Shown here: one piece after another, positions 1 through 9,000 of the stretch
Numbering within the stretch: the first letter of the stretch is position 1
Layout: the number at the start of each line of letters is the position of its first letter
Assembly: GCA_017937385.1 (NCBI GenBank)
Contig: JAGBDR010000034.1
Coordinates: 1-64,000, forward strand
Length of the DNA: 64,000 nt
Direction: 5' to 3'
Origin: Parabacteroides sp.
Lineage (GTDB): Bacteria > Bacteroidota > Bacteroidia > Bacteroidales > Tannerellaceae
Notes under the pieces: generated by a model
What the model was told of the DNA's origin: nothing
The model's input: only the letters and a program-made list of their open reading frames with translations
Database searches by the model: none
Program-made: the position numbers and the translations under genes

Positions 1-149
1 ATTTAACCGTCAAGGCCATAATTATGGTTTTGGTGATTCAAAGGTCTCGTTTATTTTCTTACCACACAAATTTTTTCCTCACTTTTTCTGATATTCTGTT
101 ACAGAACATATTTTGAACGATATTTTGGTGCGGTTGCCCTGGATATATT

Positions 150-179
150 TTTGTTATTCGGCAAAAATGAATATTTTTG
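150..179 (+). promoter_or_regulatory. Bacteroidetes-type promoter for psd-pssA
   Basis: A -33-like TTTG (150-153) is followed after 18 nt by TATTTTTG (172-179), which fits the Bacteroidetes sigma-ABfr consensus TTTG / TAnnTTTG. The start site would fall near 184, about 30 nt before the psd ATG. Pattern match only. Confidence 0.55.
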
Positions 180-215
180 CAAATTCATACGATAAATATT
201 CGATTAGATTAAAGA

Positions 216-878
216 ATGAAAGTACATAAAGAAGGAACAGGTCTATTATTGACGCTTTTCACGATATTCTTTGTCGTGGATGTTGCGCTGTATCATACTG
301 TCGGTAGAAGTTGGGTGTTCTATACCACGACTTTCGTCACCACAGCCCTGTTCTTGTTGGTACTTAACTTCTTCCGTAGTCCGTTCCGGCGTTTCCCGTT
401 TGATTCGGAAGGTTTGGTGATCGCTCCTGCCGATGGAACGATCGTGGCGATCGAAGAGGTGATGGAGAATGAAATCCTGCATAGGGAATGTTTGCAGATT
501 TCCATCTTTATGTCTGTTTTCAATGTACATGCCAACTGGTTCCCGGTGAACGGGACAGTTAAGCATGTGTCGCACCAGAAAGGGCGTTTTATGGCTGCCT
601 ACCTGCCGAAGAGCAGCACGGAGAATGAGCGTTCGGCCGTCGTGATCACGACTCGCAACGGTGTGGATGTGTTGGCACGCCAGATTGCCGGTGCGATGGC
701 ACGGCGGATTGTGACTTATGCCAAAGTGGGTGATAAATGCCATGTAGACGAGCAGATGGGTTTCATCAAGTTTGGTTCGCGTGTAGATGTATACCTGCCT
801 GTCGGGACGGAAGTCCTGGTCGAAATGGATCAGAAGGTTACCGGAAACCAGACTCCGATAGCCCGTTTGGGAAAATAA
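216..878 (+). CDS. psd: Phosphatidylserine decarboxylase proenzyme
   Basis: Decarboxylates phosphatidylserine to phosphatidylethanolamine at the inner membrane. The 220-aa protein has two N-terminal membrane segments (about residues 8-26 and 36-52), the PADG motif at 71-74, the histidine-containing stretch FMSVFNVHANWFPVNG at 98-113 and the self-cleavage site G187-S188 in FGSR, where the serine would become the pyruvoyl cofactor. This is the short Psd form, shorter than E. coli Psd (about 320 aa) and common in Bacteroidetes. pssA starts 10 bp downstream, so substrate synthesis and decarboxylation are co-transcribed. The ATG follows a good promoter with a short leader. Confidence 0.95.
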   Translation: MKVHKEGTGLLLTLFTIFFVVDVALYHTVGRSWVFYTTTFVTTALFLLVLNFFRSPFRRFPFDSEGLVIAPADGTIVAIEEVMENEILHRECLQISIFMSVFNVHANWFPVNGTVKHVSHQKGRFMAAYLPKSSTENERSAVVITTRNGVDVLARQIAGAMARRIVTYAKVGDKCHVDEQMGFIKFGSRVDVYLPVGTEVLVEMDQKVTGNQTPIARLGK

Positions 879-887
879 GAAAAGTAA

Positions 888-1592
888 ATGAGCATCAAGA
901 ATAGTATACCTAATTTTGTTACCTGTTGCAGTTTGATATCAGGTTGTATCGCTTGTATTATGGCGTTGAGGGGAAACCTGCCGATGGCGACTCTGTGGAT
1001 TGTCATTGCGTCTGTTTTCGATTTCGGTGACGGTTTCGCCGCACGTTCTCTGCACGCCTATTCTCCGATGGGGAAGGAGTTGGATTCCCTTTCCGATATG
1101 GTAAGTTTCGGAGTTGCTCCTGGAATGATTGTCTATGGGTTGTTGGAGCGGGCGTGCATGACAGCTTCTGTTTTGGGAGATGCGGCCGGCTATGTCCCCT
1201 ATATGGCGTTGGTGATACCGGTCTTTTCCGGATTGCGGCTTGCCAAGTTCAATATCGACGAAAGGCAGACAACCTCTTTCATCGGTATGCCTGTACCGGC
1301 TCATGCTCTTTTCTGGGCGTCTATCGGCTATGCGTTCCATTCAGCCGTTCCGGTAGACAGCATCGGGTTCATTGCCGGAACGATAGCGGTGGCACTCCTG
1401 TTCTCGTTTTTGCTGGTGTCTGAAGTTCCGATGTTTTCATTGAAAGTAAAGTCGTTGGCATGGAAAGGAAATGAATTCCGCTATATTTTGGTGGCAGGAG
1501 CGGTGATCTTTGTGGCAATCTTTGGTGTTCTGGGCATTGCCGGAACAATTATTCTCTATATAACCTTGTCTTTTTTTAACAAAAGAAGATAA
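888..1592 (+). CDS. pssA: CDP-diacylglycerol--serine O-phosphatidyltransferase
   Basis: Makes phosphatidylserine from CDP-diacylglycerol and serine, feeding the decarboxylase encoded just upstream. The 234-aa polytopic membrane protein has the CDP-alcohol phosphotransferase signature DG-x2-AR-x8-G-x3-D-x3-D complete at D48, G49, A52, R53, G62, D66 and D70, followed by several hydrophobic helices. The length suits the PssA type with a single catalytic domain. It shares a transcript with psd and is followed by a small membrane-protein gene that has its own -7 box. Confidence 0.95.
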   Translation: MSIKNSIPNFVTCCSLISGCIACIMALRGNLPMATLWIVIASVFDFGDGFAARSLHAYSPMGKELDSLSDMVSFGVAPGMIVYGLLERACMTASVLGDAAGYVPYMALVIPVFSGLRLAKFNIDERQTTSFIGMPVPAHALFWASIGYAFHSAVPVDSIGFIAGTIAVALLFSFLLVSEVPMFSLKVKSLAWKGNEFRYILVAGAVIFVAIFGVLGIAGTIILYITLSFFNKRR

Positions 1593-1603
1593 ACAAGAGT
1601 TCG

Positions 1604-1611
1604 TATCTTTG
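1604..1611 (+). promoter_or_regulatory. -7 box TATCTTTG upstream of the DUF4834-like gene
   Basis: TATCTTTG matches TAnnTTTG exactly, 33 bp before the ATG at 1645. No clear -33 TTTG is visible, so this is a half match. Confidence 0.4.
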
Positions 1612-1644
1612 TGTTTGTCTAATGAACTAACTAAGTGACGGAAT

Positions 1645-1908
1645 ATGTTTAAGTTTTTGTTTGTTATGTTCTTCTTCTTTATCCTGTTGGTTTTTCTGAT
1701 GGGATTCTCTATTTTGCGGACCTTTAAAAATATCCTGTTTGGAAACGGAAACAGCAAGAAGTGCGAACAGCGCCGTCAAACAAGCGGTTACTCTTCCAAC
1801 ACGCGCAGCAACAGTTCTGCCCGTGACGAATATGCTTCACAAAGTTCCCGTAAAAAAATCTTTGCAAAAGACGAGGGAGAATATGTGGACTATGAAGAGG
1901 TGAAGTAA
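1645..1908 (+). CDS. Small membrane protein, DUF4834-like
   Basis: An 87-aa protein with one strongly hydrophobic N-terminal helix rich in Phe (about residues 2-30), then a polar, Ser/Arg/Asn-rich cytoplasmic-type tail ending in acidic residues (DEGEYVDYEEVK). From memory this matches DUF4834, a small Bacteroidetes family often found after pssA. No function is known to me. The gene stops 5 bp before the convergent tadA stop. Confidence 0.7.
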   Translation: MFKFLFVMFFFFILLVFLMGFSILRTFKNILFGNGNSKKCEQRRQTSGYSSNTRSNSSARDEYASQSSRKKIFAKDEGEYVDYEEVK

Positions 1909-1913
1909 GTTGT

Positions 1914-2357
1914 TCAACGCTTGCGCTGGAAGAATTTGCGCATTTCTTCGGCACATTCGTTTTCGAGTACACCTTTCCGGACGGTCGCTTTTGGATGTAA
2001 GGCTTTCGGTGCATATTGCTGGAAGCCTCTTTTTTCGTCTGTTGCCCCGTAGACGACCTTACTCAGTTGAGCCCATCCGATCGCTCCGGCACACATCACG
2101 CAGGGCTCTACCGTCACGTAAAGGCTGCATCCGGTCAGATATTTGGCTCCTAAGACATTGACAGCCGCCGTTATGGTCAGCATCTCGGCATGGGCGGTCG
2201 GATCGTTCAGGCGTTCCGTCTGGTTGTGTGCACGGGCTATGATCCGGTTGTCGCATACGATAACGGCACCGACGGGAACTTCTCCTTCGTCGGCTGCGGC
2301 ACGGGCTTCAATGAGCGCCTGTTTCATGAAATATTCGTCGTTGAATGGATCGATCAT
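1914..2357 (-). CDS. tadA: tRNA-specific adenosine-34 deaminase / nucleoside deaminase
   Basis: Zinc-dependent deaminase that converts adenosine 34 of tRNA-Arg(ACG) to inosine. The 147-aa protein has the cytidine/deoxycytidylate-deaminase fold motifs HAE at 56-58 (zinc-binding His and catalytic Glu) and PCVMC at 85-89 (two zinc-binding Cys). Length and motifs fit TadA, but a related purine or guanine deaminase cannot be fully excluded. Its ATG overlaps the stop of the upstream small gene by 4 nt (ATGA), so the two are probably translationally coupled. Confidence 0.88.
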   Translation of the reverse strand: MIDPFNDEYFMKQALIEARAAADEGEVPVGAVIVCDNRIIARAHNQTERLNDPTAHAEMLTITAAVNVLGAKYLTGCSLYVTVEPCVMCAGAIGWAQLSKVVYGATDEKRGFQQYAPKALHPKATVRKGVLENECAEEMRKFFQRKR

Positions 2358-2581
2358 CTTCTCATTTCGTTTTCATTGAAGAGAGTCGGATAGTCCTCTT
2401 CCAGGGTTTTGAGTATGTGAGACAGGATTGTCTCGCGGTACCAACGGGATTTGTTGATAATCTTGTATTTGGCAAGATAACGCTTCACCGCTTTATGCTC
2501 GTCGTCGTTGAGCATAAAAGTAACCTTGTGCACACGTGGGTGATTCGGCTGTGGAGATGAATATTTACGTTTCTGTACCAT
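2354..2581 (-). CDS. Small basic conserved protein coupled to tadA
   Basis: 75 aa starting at MVQKRKYSS. It has a basic N-terminus, a predicted beta strand (VHKVTFML), then two helices (DDEHKAVKRYLAKYK and the RWYRETILSHILKTL region). This beta-helix-helix order resembles a ribbon-helix-helix DNA-binding protein; that is inference from the pattern. I recognise no named family. A longer reading frame extends upstream, but the -7 box at 2589-2596 falls inside it, so the ATG at 2581 is preferred. It overlaps tadA by 4 nt. Confidence 0.6.
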   Translation of the reverse strand: MVQKRKYSSPQPNHPRVHKVTFMLNDDEHKAVKRYLAKYKIINKSRWYRETILSHILKTLEEDYPTLFNENEMRR

Positions 2582-2588
2582 TATTCTG

Positions 2589-2596
2589 CAAATGTA
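2589..2596 (-). promoter_or_regulatory. -7 box TACATTTG for the small gene and tadA
   Basis: On the minus strand TACATTTG lies only 7 nt before the ATG at 2581, so the transcript would be almost leaderless. This supports the shorter start. Confidence 0.5.
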
Positions 2597-2628
2597 AGGG
2601 GGAAAGCGCAAATAAAAAAGAAAAACAG

Positions 2629-2636
2629 TATATTTG
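2629..2636 (+). promoter_or_regulatory. -7 box TATATTTG for the yraN-like gene
   Basis: TATATTTG overlaps an in-frame TTG at 2634, which argues against that codon as the start and for the ATG at 2652, giving a leader of roughly 11 nt. It is divergent with the minus-strand box at 2589-2596; the two lie about 33 bp apart. Confidence 0.5.
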
Positions 2637-2651
2637 TGCAAATTACATGAA

Positions 2652-3017
2652 ATGGGAGAACGGAATGAAACGGGAAAAGACGGGGAATCGGTTGCACGTG
2701 CCTTTTTGGAAAGGCGGGGTTACCGGATTACCCATACGAATTGGCATTGGCATCATTATGAACTGGATATCGTCGCAATCAAAGATGCCTGGCTGGTCGT
2801 AGTCGAAGTAAAGACACGTTCGGTAGATTACCTGTTGGCACCTGAAGAAGCGGTTGATGCGCCCAAAATCCGCCGTATTGTGGCGGCAGCCGATGCGTAT
2901 GTCCGTTTTTTCAACCTCGAACTGCCGGTCCGTTTCGACATCATAACTGTAATCAAGAAAGGAGAGGAGTTTGAAATCGATCATATAGAAGATGCTTTCT
3001 ATGCTCCTTGCCGTTAA
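2652..3017 (+). CDS. YraN/UPF0102 family nuclease-like protein
   Basis: 121 aa with the UPF0102 pattern: GE near the N-terminus (G11-E12), the FLERRGYRI segment, then E37-x-D39-IVA and VEVKTR (E52, K54, R56). D39, E52 and K54 form a PD-(D/E)xK nuclease-type active site. The cellular role of the family is not settled; links to Holliday-junction resolvase folds and to recombination are from fold similarity. The start is chosen at 2652 because the upstream TTG lies inside the promoter. The MmcQ-like gene follows after 21 bp. Confidence 0.85.
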   Translation: MGERNETGKDGESVARAFLERRGYRITHTNWHWHHYELDIVAIKDAWLVVVEVKTRSVDYLLAPEEAVDAPKIRRIVAAADAYVRFFNLELPVRFDIITVIKKGEEFEIDHIEDAFYAPCR

Positions 3018-3038
3018 TAAACCAAATTGTAGAGCCGT

Positions 3039-3395
3039 ATGAATATAGAAGAAGTCCGGGAATATTGTCTGTCGCTGAAGAACGTGACGGAATGTTTTCC
3101 TTTTGATGATGTCTCGCTGGTGTTCAAAGTGGAGGGAAAGATGTTCCTGCTCCTGCCTCTGGATGCCGCAGAACCGTCTGTTTCACTGAAATGCAGTACC
3201 GAGTATACGGAAGAGCTGCGTGAACGCTATGCAGCCGTGGAAGGGGCTTATCATTTTAACAAGAAATATTGGAACACGATCTATCTCGGCCGGGATATGC
3301 CGGACAGTGAGATCAAACACTGGATCCATCATTCTTATCGCGAGGTGATCGCCAAGTTACCGAAGAAAATAAGAGAAACCTACGAAAATGAATAG
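3039..3395 (+). CDS. MmcQ/YjbR family protein
   Basis: 118 aa matching the YjbR/MmcQ family: N-terminal MNIEEVREYCLSLKNVTE, then FPFDDVSLVFKV, a beta-rich middle, the W-containing NKKYWNTIYL and the terminal helix region IKHWIHHSYREVIAKLPKK. The family adopts a CyaY-like fold and has been suggested to bind DNA; its function is not established. The last 8 nt overlap the start of birA in another frame, so co-expression is likely. Confidence 0.85.
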   Translation: MNIEEVREYCLSLKNVTECFPFDDVSLVFKVEGKMFLLLPLDAAEPSVSLKCSTEYTEELRERYAAVEGAYHFNKKYWNTIYLGRDMPDSEIKHWIHHSYREVIAKLPKKIRETYENE

Positions 3396-4155
3396 TAAAA
3401 ACGAAACACCGCAGATCATCCGGCTTGCCGAGACCGATTCGACCAACAACTATCTGCGGGAACAATGTGCGAAAGTCCGGTTGCCGGAGGGTAGCCTCGT
3501 CATCGCCGATTTTCAGACAGCCGGTAAAGGCCAAGTCGGAAACTCGTGGGAATCGGAGGCCGGGAAAAACCTGATGTTCAGCCTTCTCCTGTATCCGGAT
3601 TTCCTCCCGGCAAACCGCCAGTTCCTGATCTCCCAGATCGCCTCCTTGAGCGTGAAAGAGACGTTGGAGGAATATACGGATGCCATCACGGTGAAATGGC
3701 CGAACGATATTTACTGGAAAGACCGTAAGATTTGCGGAATGCTGATCGAGAATGATCTGTCCGGGCAGCTTCTCTATTGTTCGGTAATCGGTATCGGACT
3801 GAATATCAACCAGAAGATATTCCGCAGCGATGCGCCCAATCCCGTATCTTTGGCTCAGATCACGGGCAAGACGTATGACCGGGAAGAAATCTTGGCCCGC
3901 TTCCTGCATATTTTCTTTCATTATTATTCCCTCTTGTTACAAGAGAAAGAGGAGGAAATCCGCGCTTCCTATATGGCGGCCCTATATCATGGAGACGGCT
4001 ATTATTCCTATACGGATGAAACCGGTCCCTTTGAGGCCTGTATTCACGCGATCGAACCGACCGGCCACCTGATCCTCCGGCTTCGTAGCGGTGAGCGGAG
4101 AAGATATGCTTTCAAGGAGGTGATAACCGTGGTTCCCCGATCGGAAGATATGTGA
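3388..4155 (+). CDS. birA: Biotin--[acetyl-CoA-carboxylase] ligase
   Basis: Activates biotin as biotinyl-AMP and attaches it to a lysine of biotin carboxyl carrier protein. 255 aa with ETDSTNNYL (15-23), the biotinyl-AMP loop AGKGQVGNSW (45-54) and KWPNDIYW (103-110) followed by GMLIEN. It lacks an N-terminal helix-turn-helix, so this is a monofunctional ligase, unlike the E. coli ligase/repressor. The ATG lies 8 nt inside the preceding gene. Confidence 0.93.
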   Translation: MNSKNETPQIIRLAETDSTNNYLREQCAKVRLPEGSLVIADFQTAGKGQVGNSWESEAGKNLMFSLLLYPDFLPANRQFLISQIASLSVKETLEEYTDAITVKWPNDIYWKDRKICGMLIENDLSGQLLYCSVIGIGLNINQKIFRSDAPNPVSLAQITGKTYDREEILARFLHIFFHYYSLLLQEKEEEIRASYMAALYHGDGYYSYTDETGPFEACIHAIEPTGHLILRLRSGERRRYAFKEVITVVPRSEDM

Positions 4156-4228
4156 AATAAAATGGGGAAAGAAAGAGGAACAAACCGGATTTATATATAT
4201 CTTTATCGGCGATTTGATTCTAATATGT

Positions 4229-4798
4229 ATGAAAGGTGAATCCGAGATATATTCTTTTAATCAGTTGTTTTCTGACTATAAGAACCGTTTTGTCCATTTT
4301 GCCAACACGTATGTGGGCGACAGTATGGTCGCAGAAGATATTGCGATCGAAAGCCTGATGTATTATTGGGAGAATAGGGGAAAACTTGTACCCGGCTCGA
4401 ATGTTCCGGCCTATGTCCTGACCGTTATCAAGCACAAATGTTTGAATTACCTGCAACGTTTGCGTACGCAGGAGGAAATAGTCGAGTATCTGAAAGACTG
4501 TGACACGTGGGAACTGAACGTACGCATCGCCACCCTTGAAGCCTGTAATCCCGAAAAACTGTTTTCCGACGAATTGCAGGAACTGGTCGATAAGGCGTTG
4601 GAAACATTGCCCGAACAGACGCGTAACATTTTTGTCAGCAGCCGCTATGACAACCAAAGCCATAAGGAAATTGCGGCAGCTCTGGGCGTCTCGACGAAAA
4701 CAGTGGAGTTCCATATCACCAAAGCCTTGAAGGTCTTGCGCGTAGCCTTAAAGGATTATTTCCCTTTGTTGGCATTCTTTCCTAAGTTCTTCTGCTGA
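4229..4798 (+). CDS. ECF-type RNA polymerase sigma-70 factor (Bacteroidetes family)
   Basis: 189 aa. Sigma region 2 covers about residues 12-45 (YKNRFVHFANTYVG, then the AEDIAIESLMYYW stretch) and region 4 is C-terminal, with a helix-turn-helix in SHKEIAAALGVSTKTVEFH. This matches the Bacteroidetes-expanded sigma family that works with a FecR-type anti-sigma. A FecR gene follows after a 194-bp gap and an STN-type SusC after that, so it most likely activates the downstream uptake locus. An upstream in-frame TTG was rejected in favour of the ATG at 4229. Confidence 0.92.
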   Translation: MKGESEIYSFNQLFSDYKNRFVHFANTYVGDSMVAEDIAIESLMYYWENRGKLVPGSNVPAYVLTVIKHKCLNYLQRLRTQEEIVEYLKDCDTWELNVRIATLEACNPEKLFSDELQELVDKALETLPEQTRNIFVSSRYDNQSHKEIAAALGVSTKTVEFHITKALKVLRVALKDYFPLLAFFPKFFC

Positions 4799-4803
4799 TA
4801 ATT

Positions 4804-4891
4804 GCCTGCCGACAATTGTCGTCAAGCCTGCTCACATATGTCGGCAAGCCTGCCCACAGTTGTCGACAGGCCTGCTGACAATTGTCGACAG
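4804..4891 (+). repeat. Tandem array, four 22-bp units with palindromic core
   Basis: Four consecutive 22-bp units (4804-4825, 4826-4847, 4848-4869, 4870-4891). Each begins GCCTGC and carries a palindromic or near-palindromic core: CGACAATTGTCG, CACATATGTCGG, CACAGTTGTCGA, TGACAATTGTCG. It lies between the sigma stop and the FecR start. A second 88-bp array with the same unit length, copy number and ACA-NN-TGT core is at 25736-25823. Open frames crossing it are not credible genes. Confidence 0.9.
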
Positions 4892-4992
4892 GCAGCTTCC
4901 TGCGGAGAAAAATTCCGATACTTCGAAAAAAAGTTTCCTTTTTCGTTAGGGATGTTTTCTTCTTATTTGCTTTATAAACAGAAACGGAAAAA

Positions 4993-5934
4993 ATGGAAAA
5001 GGAAATACTCTATAAATTCTTTGACGGAAAAGCTTCTGACGAGGAGAAAGAAGCGGTCCGTATCTGGTTGGAATCCTCTCCTGAGAACGAACGAACGCTT
5101 TTCAGGGAACGTGAGTTTTTCGATGCGATGATACTGTCGGGCGGCGTGAAGGTTGCCAAGGCTGGAAAGAAATCCCGGCCTTTGTTTCGGACCGTCTTGT
5201 TTGAAGCCATAAAGATTGCTGCCGTATTTGCTCTTACCGTCGCTTGCGGAACCTATTTCTATCAGTCGGAAATCCGGAAGATCAGCGAGGCTATGAATAC
5301 GATCACAGTCCCTGCCGGACAGCGGGTAAACCTGACTTTGCCGGACGGCACGAATGTTTGGTTGAATGCCCGTTCCGAACTGCGTTACCCGGCCGCCTTT
5401 ACGGGCAACAAGCGGGAGATCACGCTGGATGGCGAGGCCTATTTTGAAGTGACTCGCAATGAAGGCAAGCCTTTTGTTGTCCGGACAGACAAATGCAATG
5501 TCGAGGTATTAGGGACGAAGTTCAACGTGGAAGCCTACGGCGACTCGGATGATTTCTGTACTTCGCTGATGGAGGGTGCTGTGAAGATCGTGAACCGATC
5601 CGCTTCTTCTGTTCCGGTTGTTTTGAAACCCAATCAGGAGGCGCGTTTGCAAAATGGCTCTTTGTCGGTCTCGGCTATCGGAAATTATGACCGCTTTCGT
5701 TGGCGGGACGGATTAGTCTGTTTCAACAACATTGCGTTCAAGGATTTGATGGTCCGCTTCGAGAAATGTTTCGGCGTATCTGTCATCGTTGAAAACGAGA
5801 GCCTGAAGGAATATTCGTGTAGCGGTAAGTTCCGCATTTCGGATGGTGTGGATAACGCGCTTCGCATTTTGCAACGGAATGCCCGGTATGTGATTGAAAA
5901 AAGTGAAGACGGTTCAGTGATCTATATTAAATAA
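4993..5934 (+). CDS. FecR-type anti-sigma / sigma regulator
   Basis: 313 aa: N-terminal cytoplasmic sigma-binding part (1-68), one transmembrane helix (about 72-90), periplasmic FecR domain (about 103-203, with LPDGTNVWLNARSEL and LDGEAYFEV) and a C-terminal DUF4974-type domain (about 243-312, ending in IEKSEDGSVIYIK). It holds or activates the ECF sigma encoded upstream and receives the signal through the STN domain of the SusC-like transporter encoded next. The order sigma-FecR-SusC is the standard Bacteroidetes arrangement. Confidence 0.93.
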   Translation: MEKEILYKFFDGKASDEEKEAVRIWLESSPENERTLFREREFFDAMILSGGVKVAKAGKKSRPLFRTVLFEAIKIAAVFALTVACGTYFYQSEIRKISEAMNTITVPAGQRVNLTLPDGTNVWLNARSELRYPAAFTGNKREITLDGEAYFEVTRNEGKPFVVRTDKCNVEVLGTKFNVEAYGDSDDFCTSLMEGAVKIVNRSASSVPVVLKPNQEARLQNGSLSVSAIGNYDRFRWRDGLVCFNNIAFKDLMVRFEKCFGVSVIVENESLKEYSCSGKFRISDGVDNALRILQRNARYVIEKSEDGSVIYIK

Positions 5935-5996
5935 GTCTAATAATAAAAACGGAATAGCCTATGGAGAAGGATCAGTAAACTCATTATAAATGAAAT

Positions 5997-6024
5997 GCCG
6001 GTAAGAGTCCCCACACTTACCGGC
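5997..6024 (+). other. Hairpin between fecR and susC
   Basis: GCCGGTAAG (5997-6005) pairs perfectly with CTTACCGGC (6016-6024) across a 10-nt loop. There is no T-run, so it is not a typical terminator; it could set mRNA stability or attenuate susC. It ends 53 bp before the susC ATG. Confidence 0.6.
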
Positions 6025-6077
6025 GGCCATTAACACAATTAAAAATAACTGTATTAACCATTTACAATTACAAAGGT

Positions 6078-9000
6078 ATGAATAAAAAATTCTTATCGCG
6101 GGTTTTTTGTATAAAAAACCAACGGTGTAAACACTTTTTTAGAATTATGAAGTTAACCTCTCTTTTACTGTTTGTATTGATCTATTGCTTGCATGCGGAA
6201 AATACCAATTCGCAGAACCTTCGGATTACAGTGAAGCAGAGTAATGTCGAGCTGCAGAATGTTCTAAGTATCATAGAGAAACAAACGGAATATTTGTTCG
6301 TGTACGACAAGTATGTAAATGTGAATCGGAAAGTTTCCGTCGATCTGAAAGACCGTCCTTTGGAGGAAGTCTTGGGAAACTTGTTCAAAGGGACAGACGT
6401 CAAATTTGCGATAGATGGAAATTACGTCATTCTGTCTCCGCGGCAGAAATCCGATAAAACAGAATCAGCTGTTGTTGCACAAAGGAAGCGCGTAGTCACC
6501 GGTATCGTGAAAGATGTCACTGGTGAACCGGTCGTAGGGGCGAATGTTGTGGAGAAAGGAACGACAAACGGAACGATCACGGATCAAGACGGTCGTTTCT
6601 CTTTGGAAGTCCAGCCTAATGCCTCTATCATGATTACGTATATCGGTTTTGAGACACAGACGCATGTCGTGACCGGCAATGTGCTGAATGTTGTGATGTC
6701 GGAAGACAGCCAGGCGCTGAACGAAGTGGTGGTGGTCGGCTATGGCACGCGCAAAGCCGGGGAGATAACAGGTGCTGTTTCTACCGTGAAAGCGGATGAA
6801 ATCCGGAAACTGGCGATCACGAGTGCGGGTGATGCTCTTAAAAATGTGGCGGGTGTGACCACGTTGCAGTCGAATACGCCGGGTTCAGAACCGACCATTT
6901 TGATTCGAGGTATCGGTACGATCAATGACAGTCGTCCGCTCTGGATTGTAGATGGTGTACCTGATGGAAAAGTCAATCCGAACAATATCGAGACAATCAC
7001 GGTCTTGAAAGATGCTGCTTCACAGGCCATTTACGGAACAAGAGCCGCCAACGGTGTCATTCTGGTTACGACGAAAAGCGGTAAGAAGAACGAGAAGGCG
7101 CGTGTCTCTGTCAATTTGCGTTCCGGTTTTGTGCAGAACACCAACCATTACAAAATGTTGAACACCCGTGAATACGGTGAAATGCTTTGGTTGCAGGCCA
7201 AGAATGAAGGCATTACCAATTATTCCCATCCTTTGTACGGCTCTGGAGCGACTCCGGACATTCCGGATTATATTTATCCGAACAGGGGCGTGAATGTGGA
7301 TGAAAGCCTGTATGACGACAAGATGATCAATCAGGACGGAACCGATACTTACCTGATCACGAAAGCCAACAAACAGGGAACGGATTGGGCGAAGGAAATC
7401 GAACGTACGGCACAGTATCATGACATCTCGGTAGATGTGAGCGGAGGTAGCGAAACTACGATGTATGCTTTCCAGTCCGGTTATCTGAAACAGGAAGGTG
7501 TCTTGAAATGGACCGGCATGGACCGTTATAATTTGCAGTCCAATATCACTTCGGATGTGACGAAATGGTTGCAGGTCGGTGAAAACTTGGGCGTTACCTA
7601 TTCGGAGATTTATGGTAATATGGTTAATAATTCGCAGAGTGCCGTCATTTCGCAAGCCTATCGTATGCAGCCGATCATTCCGGTATATGACATCGGTGGC
7701 AATTTTGCCGGAACAAGAGTCGGAGGAGATACCGGTAATGCAAGAAACCCGGTAGGATTGTTGTATAACGACCGATTTGACAAGCGGAAGACGCTGGCTG
7801 TCAATGGAAATGCATTTGCCAAAATTTCTCCGATTTCGGGGTTGAATCTTAAATCTCTTTTCGGTTTTACCTATTCCTATACCGATTATAAGGATATTGA
7901 ATATGTGGATCTCAGTTGGGCGGAGAGACAGTCTGTAGATCAACTGACTCGTGAAGAATCTTACACGAAGCAGTGGAACTGGACGAACACGGCTGATTAT
8001 TCGAAGAGAATCGGCGCTCACGATTTCACAGTCCTGGTCGGTACGGAAGCCGTTGCCAACATCTATACATTCGTGACAGCCAGCCGTTCTGACTATATGT
8101 TCAAGGATCCGCTTTATATCGAACTGAATACGGGTTCTTCCGGTCGGACGAACTATGGCAATATTTCCGAATGGAGTTTGTTCTCTGTGTTCGGTCGTGT
8201 GAATTATTCGTATGATGACAAATACCTTTTCGAAGGTGTGATCAGACGTGACGGTTCTTCCCGTTTCGGCGGAAACAACAAATATGGTACATTCCCTGCC
8301 TTTTCTTTGGGTTGGCGCGTTTCGAATGAAGAGTTCATGAAGCCGACACGTAATTGGCTGACTTCTCTGAAACTCCGTGGCGGATATGGTGTGACGGGTA
8401 ATGACCGGATCGGCAACTACAATAGTTTCTCTCAATTCGGTATGAACAACTGGGGCTCTTATTATGATATAACCGGAGCGAATAGCACGGAAGGACAGTT
8501 CGGATTTTATCAGACGACATTTGGAAACATGAATGTGAAGTGGGAAACGACACATACGTCCAACTTCGGTCTTGACGCGACTTTGTTCGAACATTTGTCT
8601 GTCGGATTGGATATCTGGAAACGGAATACGAAAGATATGCTTTTCCCGAAAGCGATACCGATGGTAATGGGTGATATTTCGGCTCCTTATGTAAATGTCG
8701 GAAAGATGAAGAACAAAGGTATCGACCTTGAAATCGGTTACAACGGTACGGCTTTGGGGAATGAGCTGCGGTATAGTTTGAATGCCACGATCTCTCATTA
8801 CAAGAACAAGATCGTTGACCTGTCGGGAGAAGAGAATGAAACTTTGAACGGAGGCGGCTTTGAAAACCAATTCTATACACGTGCTGAAAAAGGGACTTCG
8901 TTCCCGGAATTTTACGGTTATATAGTGGATGGCATTTTCCAGACGGCGGAAGAGGCGGCTGCTTGGCCTACGGCTTTCGGTGGCAATGGCTCTTATAATA

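Noticed and set aside
4802-5131. Frame of 109 codons over the 22-bp array (PADNCRQA-type peptide)
   Set aside because: The peptide is only the translated repeat, and the frame runs into the fecR gene in another phase.
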